In this document: positions 1 through 11,812 of the stretch, one piece after another
How positions within the stretch are numbered: position 1 is the stretch's first letter
Layout of the letters: the number at the start of each line of letters is the position of its first letter
DNA from: Pyrocephalus nanus
Taxonomy: Eukaryota; Chordata; Aves; Passeriformes; Tyrannidae
NCBI GenBank assembly: GCA_038380795.1
Contig: CM076267.1
Coordinates: 8,725,501 to 8,789,500, forward strand
Length of the DNA: 64,000 nt
Reading direction: 5' to 3'
Program-made: the position numbers and the translations under genes
Notes under the pieces: model-generated
Told to the model about the DNA's origin: nothing
Database searches by the model: none
What the model saw: only the letters and a program-made list of their open reading frames with translations

Positions 1-3000
1 GTGAATGAAGAAAATCGTGAGGAGAGAAAGACTAAATAGGGAAAGAACAAATTTGTGTGGGGAATACCGAGTTTCCAGAGAGGGGAAAGAGGGAAGAAGA
101 AACAGTACATGACAGAAACTATTGTCGTATTTCAGAAAAGGGCAAAATGGAACAGGGGTGGTCACAGTATAACAACATACATATTATAGCATAGGGGAGA
201 AACATAGAAAACATTAGGTTTTGGTTCACTCCCTTTCCATTCTTATTGCAGGAGTTTCTCATGGTAACTGTTATGAATCAGCTCTTCTAGTTAGAGTGCA
301 ATTCCTTGTCCTTGTGGTAACTCCTACGGATCTCCTTTTCTAATCTCAGACCAATTCCTTGTCCTGTTTTATTTCATTAGGAGGACACAGCCTGCTCACT
401 GTGCCCTGGTGTCACAAATCCCTCAAGCCCATGTTTGGTCCCCCAACACCACGCTGCTCTTTGGCCATTTAATTCAGGGAAATACTGAAGTGGATGCTAG
501 AACTAAAAGCAAGTTCAGCAGAGAATCTCAGCCTATTAACCATGATGACTTCAAAACAAGCTGAGTACAGATGGCTTAGACAATACCCATGTTGAATTTT
601 TAATGCCAGGTTCAGAACTATTTTTATGATCCTACTGTTATTTCTCCTGAGAGATCTTTTCTTAGAAATCTAAGTAGAAAATAATAATGAGGAAAAAAAC
701 CCTTGCTAGGCAACCTCTTCAATATGCAGATGGTTTCTGCAGTGACACTTCTGCTGAAGCTAATCTTTCAGGATAGAGATATTTTCAGAAACATCCACTT
801 GTGGTTTGCTTTTTTTTTTTTAATTTACTCACAAAGACTCATCTTTGTATACAAATCTTTCCTCCATTCCCACACACTTATTTGGTGGTTTTGAGGCTTG
901 CTAACAACTTTTTGCATGAATAGACATCTCTGTTGTACTTTGCAGACCTCAGAAATGCAGCTAATGATGGTATTTATACTGATCCATACTTCTGCCTTCA
1001 GCCTTCATTCCATCATGGAGTTCACTGGCTTTCTTAAAGGTTCACTACCACCTTCATTGTCTTAACTTGCAAACTTATCCCAGTGCAGAATTGCTCTGAA
1101 GAGCATCAGAGCTCAGATCTTTCTTTTTACAGTGGGAGATGGTGTATTTTCTAATATCCTCTCAAAAAGAGTCACTGAGGTCATTCTGAGCACATCAGTC
1201 TTTGGCAGGTGACTCTCCCATTTTTTCTTCCAAGTTTGTCTCCTTTCATACCCATTAATCTTCTGTACTCCCCACCTTTGCAGAAGCTTCACCATTTAGT
1301 TTCCTTGCTGCTTGGATGCCCCTGGGCTGGGAGACTTTCTGGTTTGTGGTGCTTATATTGTCATCCTGATGGAGAAACTCAAAGGCAACAGAATCTCTGG
1401 ATTTATGGTTAATGTGCACAGACAGGACAGTGATGTAGGCTTGGGGGAAAAGCCTCAGTTTTGCTATACAAGCAGAGGAAAGGATGGTCACTTCAGACTT
1501 CAGTAAGCATCTGAATTAAAGCAAATCCAGTGACACCACCCCTTTTGATATTCCCTGACAGTGCAAAAACTAGGATTGACATAAAAATTTGATTTCATGC
1601 TAAAATGCCAGACTGCACAGTAGCTCAAGAGCATTGAGTATCCTGTGCAGATGTACTTACAGCAAGCCCCAGGAGCAGCCTGGGCAGGAGAAATCACTTC
1701 AGCTGTAATGGTTTAATAGCTGAGAAACATGCATCAATATTTTAATAGCATAGGGTGAAATATAACAGCTCCTAAAACATTCAAGAGCAGACTAAACATT
1801 GCTGAAGGAGTGAAAAGAACGTGAAACATTATCAAGCCTTTTCTTTAAATCTTCATGAATCTGCCAGTTTTACTACCAGAGATTCATAGTTACAATTGTT
1901 AGCTCAAAGTGCTTGTTAAAAACAGCTGAAGTGCATAATAGGACTTAGGTGCATATTTTGACAAATCTGCAAATGCTGGCATGGAAGGACTCTAACTTGC
2001 TGCTATCTATGATTATCCCTAAGAGAAATATTTTGTATAGTGGGTTCATGAGATTTTAATATCTTGCTAGCCACTGAAGGTTCATAACACATATTAAAAC
2101 ATAACCAGAATGCAGTGCTTAGGCTTTCACTCAGGACAAGGAACTTATCTATGTTTACTAAAGTATATAACACCTGCTCTGGGAATCCTGAGCTGAGACG
2201 GCAGCAAACTGGGACCTACTGTCAGGATTTTGCATATTATTACCTGGATAAAACCCACTGTTAGGTGTGAACATTTATAAGACTGTTAAGCAGTTGAGTG
2301 CTTGATCACCACCACATCAGAAGTGCTTTTGCTGGGAACAATGGATACCAGTTTCTCTTTTTGCTTCTCAGGACTCAAAATCCATTTCTTGATAAGGAAA
2401 ATGCCCTTGAACAATGCAGTAGGAGGGAAGACCAGCTGGAGCTCTGCTCTGTGGTTAGATATATTTTGGAATCCTAAGTAGCTGTTTGCCTATGTCTATA
2501 TTCATTAGACAGGGATTTAAAGCAAAAAGTACACCATTCATTATTGTTACCGCAGCACAGACCTCCACAGCCAGCCCCATCAAATAATGCAAACCAAGTG
2601 AACAAACAACCAACATAATTTACTGTCAGCTTCTGTAAAAACCTGGGAAAAAACCTCCACAGTCCAAAATACTGTGGGTGGTTTTAACAACGTTGTCCAC
2701 AGTGCATGAAATGCAATATTTTGGGGGTAGTAATTGCTGTTATTTAAACCTCAGAAAGCTGCAGATTTATATTTGTTCGGTTTCCCCTTAAGCTGGATAA
2801 TAAATCTGTACAGCTTCTTCTGGCCTTTTTTTGTGTGTGTCTTTTTTTTTTTTTCTCAAGAAAGACTTCTGAGATGATAATATCTGCCCATCTGCCTATA
2901 CTGGTCTGGGTTTTTTTGCTTTTTAAAAATCACAGGAAAGATTTTAACTGCTGAGTTGTTCTGTACGGAGCAAATTCTGTCCTTAGACATCCCATATGTA

Positions 3001-3600
3001 CTGAAGATAGCACCGCTTATACATATGCAGAAACCAGCAGTCAATTTTGACTCAGAAGATAATACACCAACTGTGTATTAAGTTTAATGTAGATTAATGT
3101 GAGTTGCTTTCCTTTGCATGTATGTACACAGGTACAAATAATTAAGATTAATTCCACTGGATATAATGGCCTTCACTGTGCACGGTGCCATAAAATTCTT
3201 CTTTAATAGCTGTTAATTGGATGTATTTGCTTTGATGGTGAAGTCCTGATTAGTCTTGTTACCCTACAACCCCTTCCCCCTCCCTTTGCTCACTTTTGTG
3301 CTTAGGAAAAGATTTATAATAAGGGAATCACAACTATGCAGTTTATTAGCAAAAAAATCAATACATGCATCTGTTGAAATGTATTAGAGATTCAGCTGAA
3401 GAGGGGTGCTCTGCATAATATTCAAAGAGTAAAGATGATGCATGTTTTCATTTTTTCTTTTATTCCCCATGCAATATTTGTACTGGTAATAACTCAGATT
3501 TCTTGCTAGATTTCATTTTTTATCTCTTTTCTTTCTTTGGCTTTTGCATTGAACCGATGGAGTTCCTAGGTGGTAACAGGAGAAACTTGGTGCCTTCAGC
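1..3600. other. Non-coding stretch, no gene seen
   Basis: No frame here looks coding: the open frames are 60-78 codons, on both strands and overlapping. Short T runs occur near 811 and 2839. A 13-base direct repeat (AATTCCTTGTCCT) occurs near 300 and 353. No repeat family was recognised. Intergenic or intronic DNA is the likely identity. Confidence 0.6.
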
Positions 3601-4590
3601 AACCTCCAGCTCCACGACGTCAGGCATATGGCTAAAGTTAGGAGCTGCTTCCATACTGTGATTCTATGTGGGTTTTTTTTCTGGAAAACAGTCAGTAATT
3701 ATTTTGCCTTCTCCATTCTCTGAAATACAGCAATCCTAAACATAAGGGACAGAGGCTTCTGTGTGTGCAAATCAGAACATCTTCACTGAAACCTAGGTGG
3801 AGATTTGATTTGTGCTAGAAGGCCCTGTTTTTTTAAGTAGCACATTTTTAGCAGTAACTCTTCGCATTTGTTATCTCCCAGGAGCACAGCTCTGTTTATG
3901 GAATTAATGAGTGATGGTTATATAAAGCAAGAAGTTAAAGGTGCAGCTACAGCCTAAGCCCATGTCTCAGAGCCAGTTCCCTGGGCACAGGTCCCCCATT
4001 CTCACCCTTGGTCTGACATATATGGAACCACAGGCAGTTTTCCTGGGACCCCAGCCCAGAACCATGTGTAACTGGGGCAATTTTTATTGCCTGGAGACAT
4101 TTTAAGTACCTGAGCCCAGCCACTCAGGAGCTGTGACAAAGCTGGGCCCCAGGAATTCTTCACTATGGATTTCTGCTCCAATGACTCAACCTTACTTATA
4201 AAAATCCTCTGGACAATTTTATCATTAATATTCTGGTTCCTTTAGTCGTATGAACTCATCAGCTTACTGCATTTCTTGCTCTCAGTGATCTCACTGAAGA
4301 GAATAGGGCTCTTCCATTCTCCTACTGCCTTTTCCCATCTGCCTGGAGCCACTCAACACTGCTGGGACACAGCCACACGCAGCAGGGGGAACTCTACTTT
4401 GAGGATGTTTGCACTCCAACAGCTATGCTCTTCCTCAAGGAATACTTGAATTAAATATCTGTGGGGTTTGATCTACTGCCAGGAAAGCTTTGGTGGGACC
4501 TCATCCAGCCGAGGACAGGCTTCTGCCTTCCTCCTCCTCCTCCCTCTGTTTAGTGAGTCAGTGCACTCCAGCAGCCAAATGGGATTCTTA
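3600..4590. other. Non-coding stretch, nothing specific
   Basis: Moderately GC-rich in its second half, with no long open frame and no recognised repeat. Nothing supports a gene here. Confidence 0.5.
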
Positions 4591-5010
4591 AAAATGTATG
4601 GGTTATAAATGACCAACCTGATTAAAAATTACTGCATCAAGCGCTCCACAGAGGACAGGCCAGCACTGCTAGTTGCATGAATCACTGCTGTTTATGTCCT
4701 TTAATTAGGAAAATTGCCACACAATGCAGTTTTTAGAAGATGTCTTCTGACAGATCCTCAGGGCTCCCTCTGATTTTATCTCTGCATCCAAGTCTGCTGC
4801 TTATATTATTTGGATATCTTACTGCAGCCAGTGGAAGTCCAGACAGGGCCAATTCCTAAATTGTTTAAATCTGAGAAGCCCCATCATGATGCCCAATTAC
4901 AGCATCGTCTGAGGATCTGATTGAATGATTTGGAGACTGGAAGAACGGGTCTTTTACGAGATTAATAATCTACGGAACATTAATATGTAATTCTCCCCCT
5001 CTCCTCCAAA
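4590..5010. promoter_or_regulatory. Candidate conserved non-coding element
   Basis: The stretch is balanced in composition, has no repeats and carries many homeodomain and TALE-type cores close together, including TTTAATTAGG, ATTGAATGATTTGG, GATTAATAATC and CATTAATATG. This density and lack of simple sequence resemble long-range developmental enhancers. No open frame crosses it. Conservation cannot be tested from one sequence, so this is inference from sequence style; plain unique intergenic DNA is the alternative. Confidence 0.28.
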
Positions 5011-5052
5011 AAGGAAGAAGTCTGCATAATAATGGCAATTATAAGAAAAAAT

Positions 5053-5066
5053 AAAAAAAAAAAAAA
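5053..5066 (+). repeat. Poly-A run (14)
   Basis: Uninterrupted A run directly 3' of the candidate element at 4590-5010. No retroposon body was recognised upstream, so it is treated as simple sequence. Confidence 0.9.
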
Positions 5067-6050
5067 GAAGGCCATTTGTTTGGAACCACTTAAACATGCT
5101 TTGCAATTATACATTTATTGTTGGTATAAAACGAACAATTCAGGAGAAGCTCTGTGTGTATGAGCAGAAGCAATTAAGAAAGGTGTTTATTTTACTGAGA
5201 CCTCACCATTTCAATTTCAGAAGTAAAGCCCTATCAGTGAGTTTGCAGTTGTTTTATTCATGCTTTTAATTACAGGCCATTTCCAAACCTGGCTGTATCT
5301 GCCCTAGGGGAGGCTGCATTTCCATGAACTTCTGCCTCAAGTCCCCTGTAGCAAGGGAAGGGTTAAAACCAATATTTGTAGATAAAGAGGTAAACATATT
5401 TACATTCAGTTTTTCACACTTTATGCATATGTCATGCAGTGAATAGTTTTAGAGGTATGTTTGTACTATCTCTCCAGAATTTTTACAGTCTGCAGGACAC
5501 AAAATCTCTATAAAGTGACTTATTGAAATAGAAGCAGATTGGTAAAACCGTTTCTCTCTTATGAACTGTGAAGAATGATCCTCTAAATGAAATCAGGAAG
5601 GAACTGGACAGAATCTTGTTTAATGGTGTGACAAAATGAATCACAACTATTCCAAGCATCCATCACTGCTAAAAGGGGACCACAAATGATCTGTGAACTA
5701 CTATATATTGATTACTCATGTACTACAAGTGTCGGATTTAATGTTCACACACCATGGAAAGGCGGCAGGGACAGATGGTGCTTTAACTCTTCTTTGATAG
5801 ATTTTAATGGTGAAATATTGATTTCTATCTGGCCAAGGCCTGTTGTTAGGGGCCAAAGTCATTTGTTGGGTATAGCTGGACACCCAGTCTGCTAGGGGTA
5901 ATCAATCATTTTTGGCAAGGCAGGTGAAATTCTGAAGAGAAGCACCTTGGGTTCCTAAACTGTATCGAGATGAGGCTGAGACCAACATTTGCGCATGCAC
6001 GCCCCCTCCTCCCCCCACGCACACATACAAAAAGACTCCATGAAATTGTG
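5067..6050. other. Non-coding stretch, nothing specific
   Basis: No long open frame and no recognised repeat. A C-rich, purine-poor patch lies near 6000-6020. No gene is supported. Confidence 0.5.
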
Positions 6051-6450
6051 CTTGTAAAGAATTATTAATGATAAGACATGTTTACTGAGGAGAGTCACAG
6101 CGAATCACAGCTGACATGAAATAGTCTGGGAGCCTCGGAGAGAAAATGAGCTTCTTGCTAAAAGGGACTATATTTTATTTAAACATCCGTCTAGGGCTGA
6201 AAACTCAGGTAATCTGTTGTGTTACAAGCCACTGGCTGTTCTTGCCATCCAGAGAGATAACAGTGAGGAGCTAATAGGAACACATCAATCACAATCAGGC
6301 TGCAATTCCACCGGTGTCTCCTCTTCCCAGCTCCTTTTTAAGCTCCTTAATAACGATGATAACATAGTTCTGGGCTTGTGAGAGGGTTTCTTCCCTTTGA
6401 GGGTCATATTCATAAAGCGAATGGCTTGCAAAGTCAGCATCTCACTCCTG
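6050..6450. promoter_or_regulatory. Candidate conserved non-coding element
   Basis: Unique-looking sequence dense in AT-core sites: ATTATTAATGATAAG, GAGCTAATAGG, CACATCAATCACAATC and CCTTAATAACGATGATAAC, with GATA-type AGATAAC. It sits next to a G-run cluster and about 300 bases from another candidate block. The call rests on motif density only; enhancer function is inferred. Confidence 0.3.
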
Positions 6451-6489
6451 TGGAAAAGGGGGTGTGAGCAGAGGGAAGGGGTTGAAGGT

Positions 6490-6515
6490 GGGAGGGGTAG
6501 GGGGGCAGGAGAGGG
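6490..6515 (+). other. G-quadruplex-type motif
   Basis: Four G runs (3, 4, 6 and 3 bases, starting at 6490, 6494, 6500 and 6513) are separated by loops of 1, 2 and 7 bases. This meets the usual G3+N1-7 rule on the plus strand. Further G runs lie just 5' at 6458-6481. Folding in the cell is inference. Confidence 0.6.
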
Positions 6516-6739
6516 TGGATTTTCCCTGGCAATAAATCCATGGACACCCCTCTTTCCCCTGACAGTGTTCCCAGGAGAGGATTCCTGTTCGGAAGCAGGC
6601 AGGAAAGGGTAGTGTCTGCCCAGATGTGCCCCAGATGTGGGAACCAGTTGAGGCTGATTTTTCGTTTAGATTATCTTGCTTACCTAATGATTTTTGCTTC
6701 ACTGCTCAGCTCGATTGTGTTCACTAGGACGGCAGGCTA

Positions 6740-6887
6740 TTAAAATGTCAAGGCGCATTGAATTGTTGTTATCAAGGAAAGAGACCTTTCCAATCAGCCC
6801 GTGTTCCCCGGGCTGCATAAAGGCAGAGAAGGGATTGGAGGAGGAAGAAGACCTTCTTCATCCTGGTGAGGGGGGGAGAGGTGCAAT

Positions 6888-6927
<40 letters not shown>

Positions 6928-7130
6928 CTGTGACTGCGTAGGAGCAGCAGATGTGTGTGCGCCTGCTGCAGTGTGGTGCGGTAATTAAAATGCCACCTTT
7001 TATAACAGGTATTAGACATTTCTCTCATTTGTATTTACAGGGAGAGATGAAACTTCTCCCCGTTGTGCTTTTCACTGCAATCCTTATAAAGAAAATACTA
7101 GGAGGAGGAAACTTGTGTGGCTGAATCACT
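6740..7130. promoter_or_regulatory. Candidate regulatory element around a TG array
   Basis: Flanking the (TG)17 array are unique stretches with TAATTAAAATG at about 6980, a TTTATAACAGG run and CATGCATAC at about 7135. The parts either side of the microsatellite read like unique, constrained DNA and have no coding sign. Status as an enhancer is inferred from appearance alone. Confidence 0.25.
6891..6924 (+). repeat. (TG)17 microsatellite
   Basis: Perfect TG dinucleotide array, followed by TT and a short degenerate TG continuation. This is the longest dinucleotide array in the window and is likely length-polymorphic. Alternating purine-pyrimidine sequence of this length can adopt Z-DNA. Confidence 0.95.
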
Positions 7131-7149
7131 GGTCATGCATACTAAGGAG

Positions 7150-8100
7150 CTGCTGGGCTGGGCTGAAGGAGAAAAACAAAGGCAAATGCCTTCCTCATGT
7201 CTACACCTGCCTTAAGGCTTGATAAGAAAATAAGTTCACTGACCTACTGGGAAAAACACTGGAGATTGTCCGGTATCACAATATTGAACAACTGGTGACA
7301 GGATGATACAAACCCAGCACATTTGGAGACACAAAAATCCCCTAACTCTCGTCACCACCACCACCTTGTTCATATAATTGCAGAACAGTTTATTACACAG
7401 AGGCACATCAGATATTGCCACAGATTGATTTTTTTCTTTCTTCTCTTGTAAACCATACAGTACATCATATTGGTTGGGAAAAAATATATTCTTTGGATTT
7501 ACTTCTCTTTGTTTAAATCATCTCACAAATATTTTGCTTTTCGCCTGTCATTTCTTTCATTTTCATTTTAAAAAGATGGCTTTGTTTTTGCTTGTGTATG
7601 GTTTTGTAGAATAATGACATCTACCCCATCCTCCATGCATCAAGCATCATTGATTGGCCCGACCATCATTGTCACTACTGGGTGTTCATCTTCACACTTG
7701 CCGCTGGCAGGTCCCTCATCTACTTTCTGTCTTGCACATGCCCCTCTCCACAGCCACACGCTCACTCACAACAGGCATGCCCACTTTCTTTTTTTTTTTT
7801 TTTTTTTTTCCTAATATTCATTTCTCCTGGCATGCTTTTGCTCTGCATCTCCTCCTCACAGGGCCTCATTTCTCTCCCTCTGACCTTGTGCTGCTGTGCG
7901 AGTCTGTGGGCACAAACAGCAGCCGACCGCTCAATCCTGCAGCAAACTCCAGCTTGGTCTGTGTTAAAAAGCTGGGACAAAACAAATCCTTCCATCCTTT
8001 TCCACGTTGCATTCACCGATTCATAAAAGTTTTTCTCGTAAGATTTGTTTCCCTGACATATTAAAGCACAGGAAGTAGAGAGGACTGAAGGGACTACAGG
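7150..8100. other. Non-coding stretch with a long T run
   Basis: Pyrimidine-rich overall. Frames of up to 136 codons on the plus strand read straight through the T run at 7789-7809, giving a polyphenylalanine stretch, and are therefore judged artefacts. No gene or repeat family was recognised. Confidence 0.5.
7789..7809 (+). repeat. Poly-T run (21)
   Basis: Uninterrupted T run. It could be the complement of a retroposon A-tail, but no LINE or SINE body was recognised beside it. Confidence 0.92.
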
Positions 8101-8117
8101 AGTCCTTGCTCATCCTA

Positions 8118-8456
8118 CACGTGGCTGTGGAGAAGGGGTACACAACCCTCCTGTCCCACCATGTTGTTGCTCCAGCTGGCCTTAATTTTTGCCCTGCCTT
8201 ACATTTCCACTCTCATGTCTGTCTCGGGGCTTGTCTCCATGGAAAAATTATTGCATACAAGGCTGGGATGTGAATTAATAGCACATCCCTGTAGGGAAAA
8301 TTGCAGGTACAGTGAGGACTTGTGTGCACAAGGACGTTACTGTGGAGCCAGCCAAGGTGTAAATCTCCCGTGTCATGGCACAAGCTCTCCCCCACACGTG
8401 GGGTTTGCACGGCCCCCCCAGGCCCAGCTGGGCTGCACACACCCAGTGCCCACGTG
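8118..8456. promoter_or_regulatory. Cluster of three CACGTG boxes
   Basis: Palindromic CACGTG occurs at 8118-8123, 8395-8400 and 8451-8456 in a GC-richer patch. CACGTG is the E-box core bound by bHLH-zipper factors such as USF and MYC/MAX; ACGTG is also the hypoxia-response core. Three copies in 340 bases exceeds the chance rate of about one per 4 kb. The first box lies 43 bases before the candidate ATG at 8161. Function is inferred. Confidence 0.3.
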
Positions 8457-8622
8457 CCCTCACGGCATGTGCTTTTCAACCAAGAAGAGCCCAGAGGCAT
8501 TTGTTGGTGTGCATCATCCCATACCTGTGCTGCTGACAAACCTTGGTACATTTATTCTCACAAGTTGCTCGAGAGGTAGGAAAGCAGTATTACCTCTTTA
8601 CAGAAGGGAAACTGAGGTGTGA
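8161..8622 (+). CDS. Doubtful ORF, secreted-like, cysteine-rich
   Basis: This 153-codon frame starts at an ATG preceded by CCCACC, close to the vertebrate Kozak consensus. Residues 1-23 are strongly hydrophobic (MLLLQLALIFALP at the start), like a signal peptide, and are followed by a region rich in cysteine (ten in total, five between about residues 37 and 69). I recognise no domain or family. From about codon 130 the frame runs inside a MIR-like relic at 8548-8756, which supplies the stop codon, and an AATAAA lies at 8685-8690. The reverse strand is also open for 112 codons across the same place, which argues for chance in GC-richer DNA. No splice sites or homologue are known to me. It could be a young orphan gene, a lncRNA ORF or nothing; nothing is the likeliest. 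Confidence 0.12.
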   Translation: MLLLQLALIFALPYISTLMSVSGLVSMEKLLHTRLGCELIAHPCRENCRYSEDLCAQGRYCGASQGVNLPCHGTSSPPHVGFARPPQAQLGCTHPVPTCPHGMCFSTKKSPEAFVGVHHPIPVLLTNLGTFILTSCSRGRKAVLPLYRRETEV

Positions 8623-8756
8623 AGGCTCATGAAATGCCCAAGGCGTTCAGATGCTGGGATCCAAAGTGGCTTGCCCAAGGGCATAATAAAGTGGGTAGCA
8701 GACAGTAGCAACTGCTACCTAGTCCCTGAACACTGTACCCTGGTTATTAGATCAGC
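8548..8756 (+). repeat. MIR-like ancient SINE relic
   Basis: The order of pieces matches the MIR consensus as I know it: ACATTTATT, TCACAA, GAGGTAGG, a TATTA run, TTTACAGAAGGGAAACTGAGG, then CTTGCCCAAGG, AAGTGGGTAGCAGA, and a terminal piece resembling the MIR 3' region. About 50 bases between AACTGAGG and the second GCCCAAGG look inserted or duplicated, since GCCCAAGG occurs twice. MIR belongs to the tRNA-derived CORE-SINEs that were active in early amniotes, and only decayed copies remain in birds. Confidence 0.65.
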
Positions 8757-9297
8757 TTTCCTTTCTCCTATTAATGCTTTTTCTTATCTCTTCACTGCCC
8801 CTCTCAATGTCGAGCAGTTTCCATGTTTTTCTTGCAAACCAAGGCTCCCTCAAGTGTCTGTGTTTGGCTCCAGCACCACCAGCTGTGAATCAGCTCTCCA
8901 GCACAGGCAGAGAAGAAGGGAGGCTCCTCCACTCGCTTACCAAGCCAAACAGAGTGGTTTTTGTTGTGCCCAGGTGTGGGACCTACTCACAGCACCACAC
9001 CAGGTGTCAGCCTGACTCTGCTCCCAGCCATGGTGAGTCACTAGGCTGTGGTGGAAGTGGGACAGGATTAGATTCAACATTTTTCCAGACTCTGTGGTGG
9101 TCCTGATCAAGTCTATTAGGTAATGGACAATGTGTGATGATGCTTAGCCTGCATGAGAAAAGCGCTAGCTCTGGTAGGAAGCTCATAGTCAATTGGATTA
9201 AAAAATAAATGTCCAAACAACAAATTGCCATAGGCTGGAGAATTGTACTCGGAGGACATAGGTTCACCCAGAATAGCAAAAGAAGGTAAGAAGAGCA

Positions 9298-9372
9298 GAC
9301 AACTGAGGCCAAGTAACTTGGAAATGGTCCGGATCCACATAACCTGGTCATAGATATAAATCCAGGCAAGGA
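9298..9372 (+). repeat. Possible second MIR-like relic
   Basis: GACAACTGAGGCCAAGTAAC, then TTGGAAATGGTCC, then ATAAATCCAGGCA match, with gaps, the MIR pieces AAACTGAGGC..AAGTAACTTGCCCAAGGTC and AAATCCAGGC. It has the same orientation as the relic 550 bases upstream. The match is shorter and weaker than that one. Confidence 0.42.
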
Positions 9373-11660
9373 GCAGTATGCAAGCTGGATTTCAGTCACA
9401 GTATCTCAGAACATGAATAGCTGCACCTATTTTTTTATGCTTCCATCTGTATGCTGATCCTAATTCCACAGTGTGCCCCTCCAGGGCTGGCTGGGGGGAA
9501 GGTCTGTTTTCCCTGCTGAGACACAAAGCCTTCCCTGTATGTGGCAGAATGAAATGGATGGCAACAGAGATGGGATGGACTCACAGTATCTTTTGATGAA
9601 GTGCCACTACTGGACTTATTTGCTTCATAAGCCCTCCAGTCTTTCTGGTGCAGCAGCCATTTCCTGCTCCTGCTGCTCCCACACTTCTCCATCCATGAAC
9701 TTCAGAGGCTGTACAAAATGATCAACCTTCAAGAGGATCTAAGTTTCAGTGCAAAAATCTAATTTCAAAGATCTAAGACCTGCCTCTGCATCTAGCCCTT
9801 TGTGCAAGAAAACCCCCCTAGTACTGGCTATTACACTTAAATGTAAGTTAAGTGGGACCAGAAGAATTGTTTCCCAAACCATGCCAAAACCCCTGTTAAG
9901 AAGTTAAGGCTGATATATATATCAATCATGCCAGCATAAAACACCTCAAAGGGAAGTAAATGTTCCCCCAAGCAAGCCTTGTAATTCACAGAAAACTCAG
10001 CTGAAGTTAGCTCAGTTAAAATAAGTCCGAAGAGAAAGACACTGGAAAGTTCATGATGATCTCTTGTGACATCATGCAATAACCCTATCATTATGATTAA
10101 ACCTTTATTTTCTTTGGCTTCAGAACTTTGCTTGTCTGCATCTCTTACCTCCCCAGGTGACTTCCAGAGGGCAGTGGAGCAGTCACTGATGCCTGAGTTT
10201 GGAGAGGGTCAGTCAAACCCCAAGCTGATAATGATTGGCCATGGTGCGCCCTCTCCATTTGAATACATCCCTTTCTCTGGAGACTTCCAGAACTTCACAA
10301 TAAATCCCTGGGCTGGCACTATCAAAGACATGACAGTGAGGGCAGAAACCTGGGAGATGCATTGAAATAGCCAGTTCAGCCAAAGTAGTTTTGGGGCAGA
10401 TGTGACCCAAAGTAAGTTCTGTTGTGTTTGAAGCCAGGCAGCAGCTGTTTCAGCCTGAGGGCAAACTCATTCCTGTGACAGTGACCAATGACAGCCACAG
10501 AACAGCTGCCAGGCGTGCCTGAGATGTCCTCACCTGGAAGGTCCGGTTCCTAAACACTCAGCACACACAGGAAACCCAGTGCCAGCCAGGGCTGACCACG
10601 TATGACTGGGTGAGGGTAAAGGTGAGCAGTCTCTGCTGGCAAAAAGCTGGCTGCCAGCACCCTGCTCTGGCCAGACTTGGCTTTGGGGTCCCTGCTAGCA
10701 CTCCCAATCCATACCCTCCATCACCCTCAATGTGTCAAGGGAAAAATACCCCAGGGAGCTTCTCAGACAGTCAAAACTGTTATAGCTCTCGACTCCTCAA
10801 CGCAAGCACTGGAAGCAAGGCCAAGCCACAACTAAGCCATGTCTAATTTCTTTTTTGCATACCCCAAATTTATTTGCTAGCAAAGGAGCTGTGTAGGGCA
10901 GGGGAGCAGAGGGCATGGCTGTTGTTTGCAGTGGAGCACCTTGAAGAAGCTAAACTAGCACTCAAAGCGGAATAATTGGTGCAGCAGGAGGCTGTGCCCA
11001 TGCTAATAGTTTTTGCTGAGATGAAGCTTATTAACATGTGCACTGGTGCATCTGTATTGCCTCTGGGACTCAAACTCAGCATGGTTCTCTGCTGTGCTGC
11101 ATAGAGGTTTTACCTTCCTCTGACCTTGCTCAGGCTCCTTTGTCCTGTTCTGCTGTGCTCTGAGTTAACCTTTTGTCTGCCTAGGCTTATAGCCTATATT
11201 TTAAATCCAGGCCAACTTTTTCAAGTTTATTCCACACTGAAGATTTTAGTTGTGCTGAAAGCATTTTGCATCCCATAATTGTGATGCTTTTGGTTTGAGG
11301 AAAGTTTGTTGTGCAGTGCACATTTCAATTATTGAGCCCTCTCTAAGCTGAAATTTTAAGCTAATACAAGTGATAAAAGACCTCACTCTTCTCTTGCCCT
11401 ACTGTTGTACATTGGGATAAGAGCTATGCATTTACTCCACAAGAATTCACAGACTGACTCCCTGTTTGAGAGAGAAAATAAAAGTTACTATGCTTTTAGT
11501 ATCCAGACTATGCCCTTACTTAATCTAATAGAGGAACAGAAATGTAACTTTTGGGGACCTACATGAAATAGGCTGGAAGGGAAAACATGGTTTCTGTCTC
11601 TGATCTTCTCTGTGAAGTGCAAGGCAAACCAAACCTCTGCTTTTTGATTTACTGATGACA
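9373..11660. other. Non-coding stretch, nothing specific
   Basis: Includes a 99-codon open frame at 10066-10365 that resembles nothing known to me. A weak CTCF-like string (CTTCCAGAGGGCAG) lies near 10160. No repeat family was recognised. Confidence 0.5.
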
Positions 11661-11812
11661 GCACACTTTAGGTGGAGTATGCCAGGGTGTTACCTCTTAT
11701 CATCGGTTGTGAAGACCATAACAAAGTCCAAGTAACAGAGTCCGAAGTCCGAGTGACACACCCAACTTATCACTCAGTTCAAAACAGCCCCTCCACCCTG
11801 CTGCACGAACAA

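Noticed and set aside
7654..8064. 136-codon plus-strand frame
   Set aside because: It reads through a 21-base T run that encodes a phenylalanine string; a composition artefact.
10066..10365. 99-codon plus-strand frame, peptide looked somewhat natural
   Set aside because: No recognised family, no flanking splice signals that I could pair, and an overlapping open frame on the other strand.
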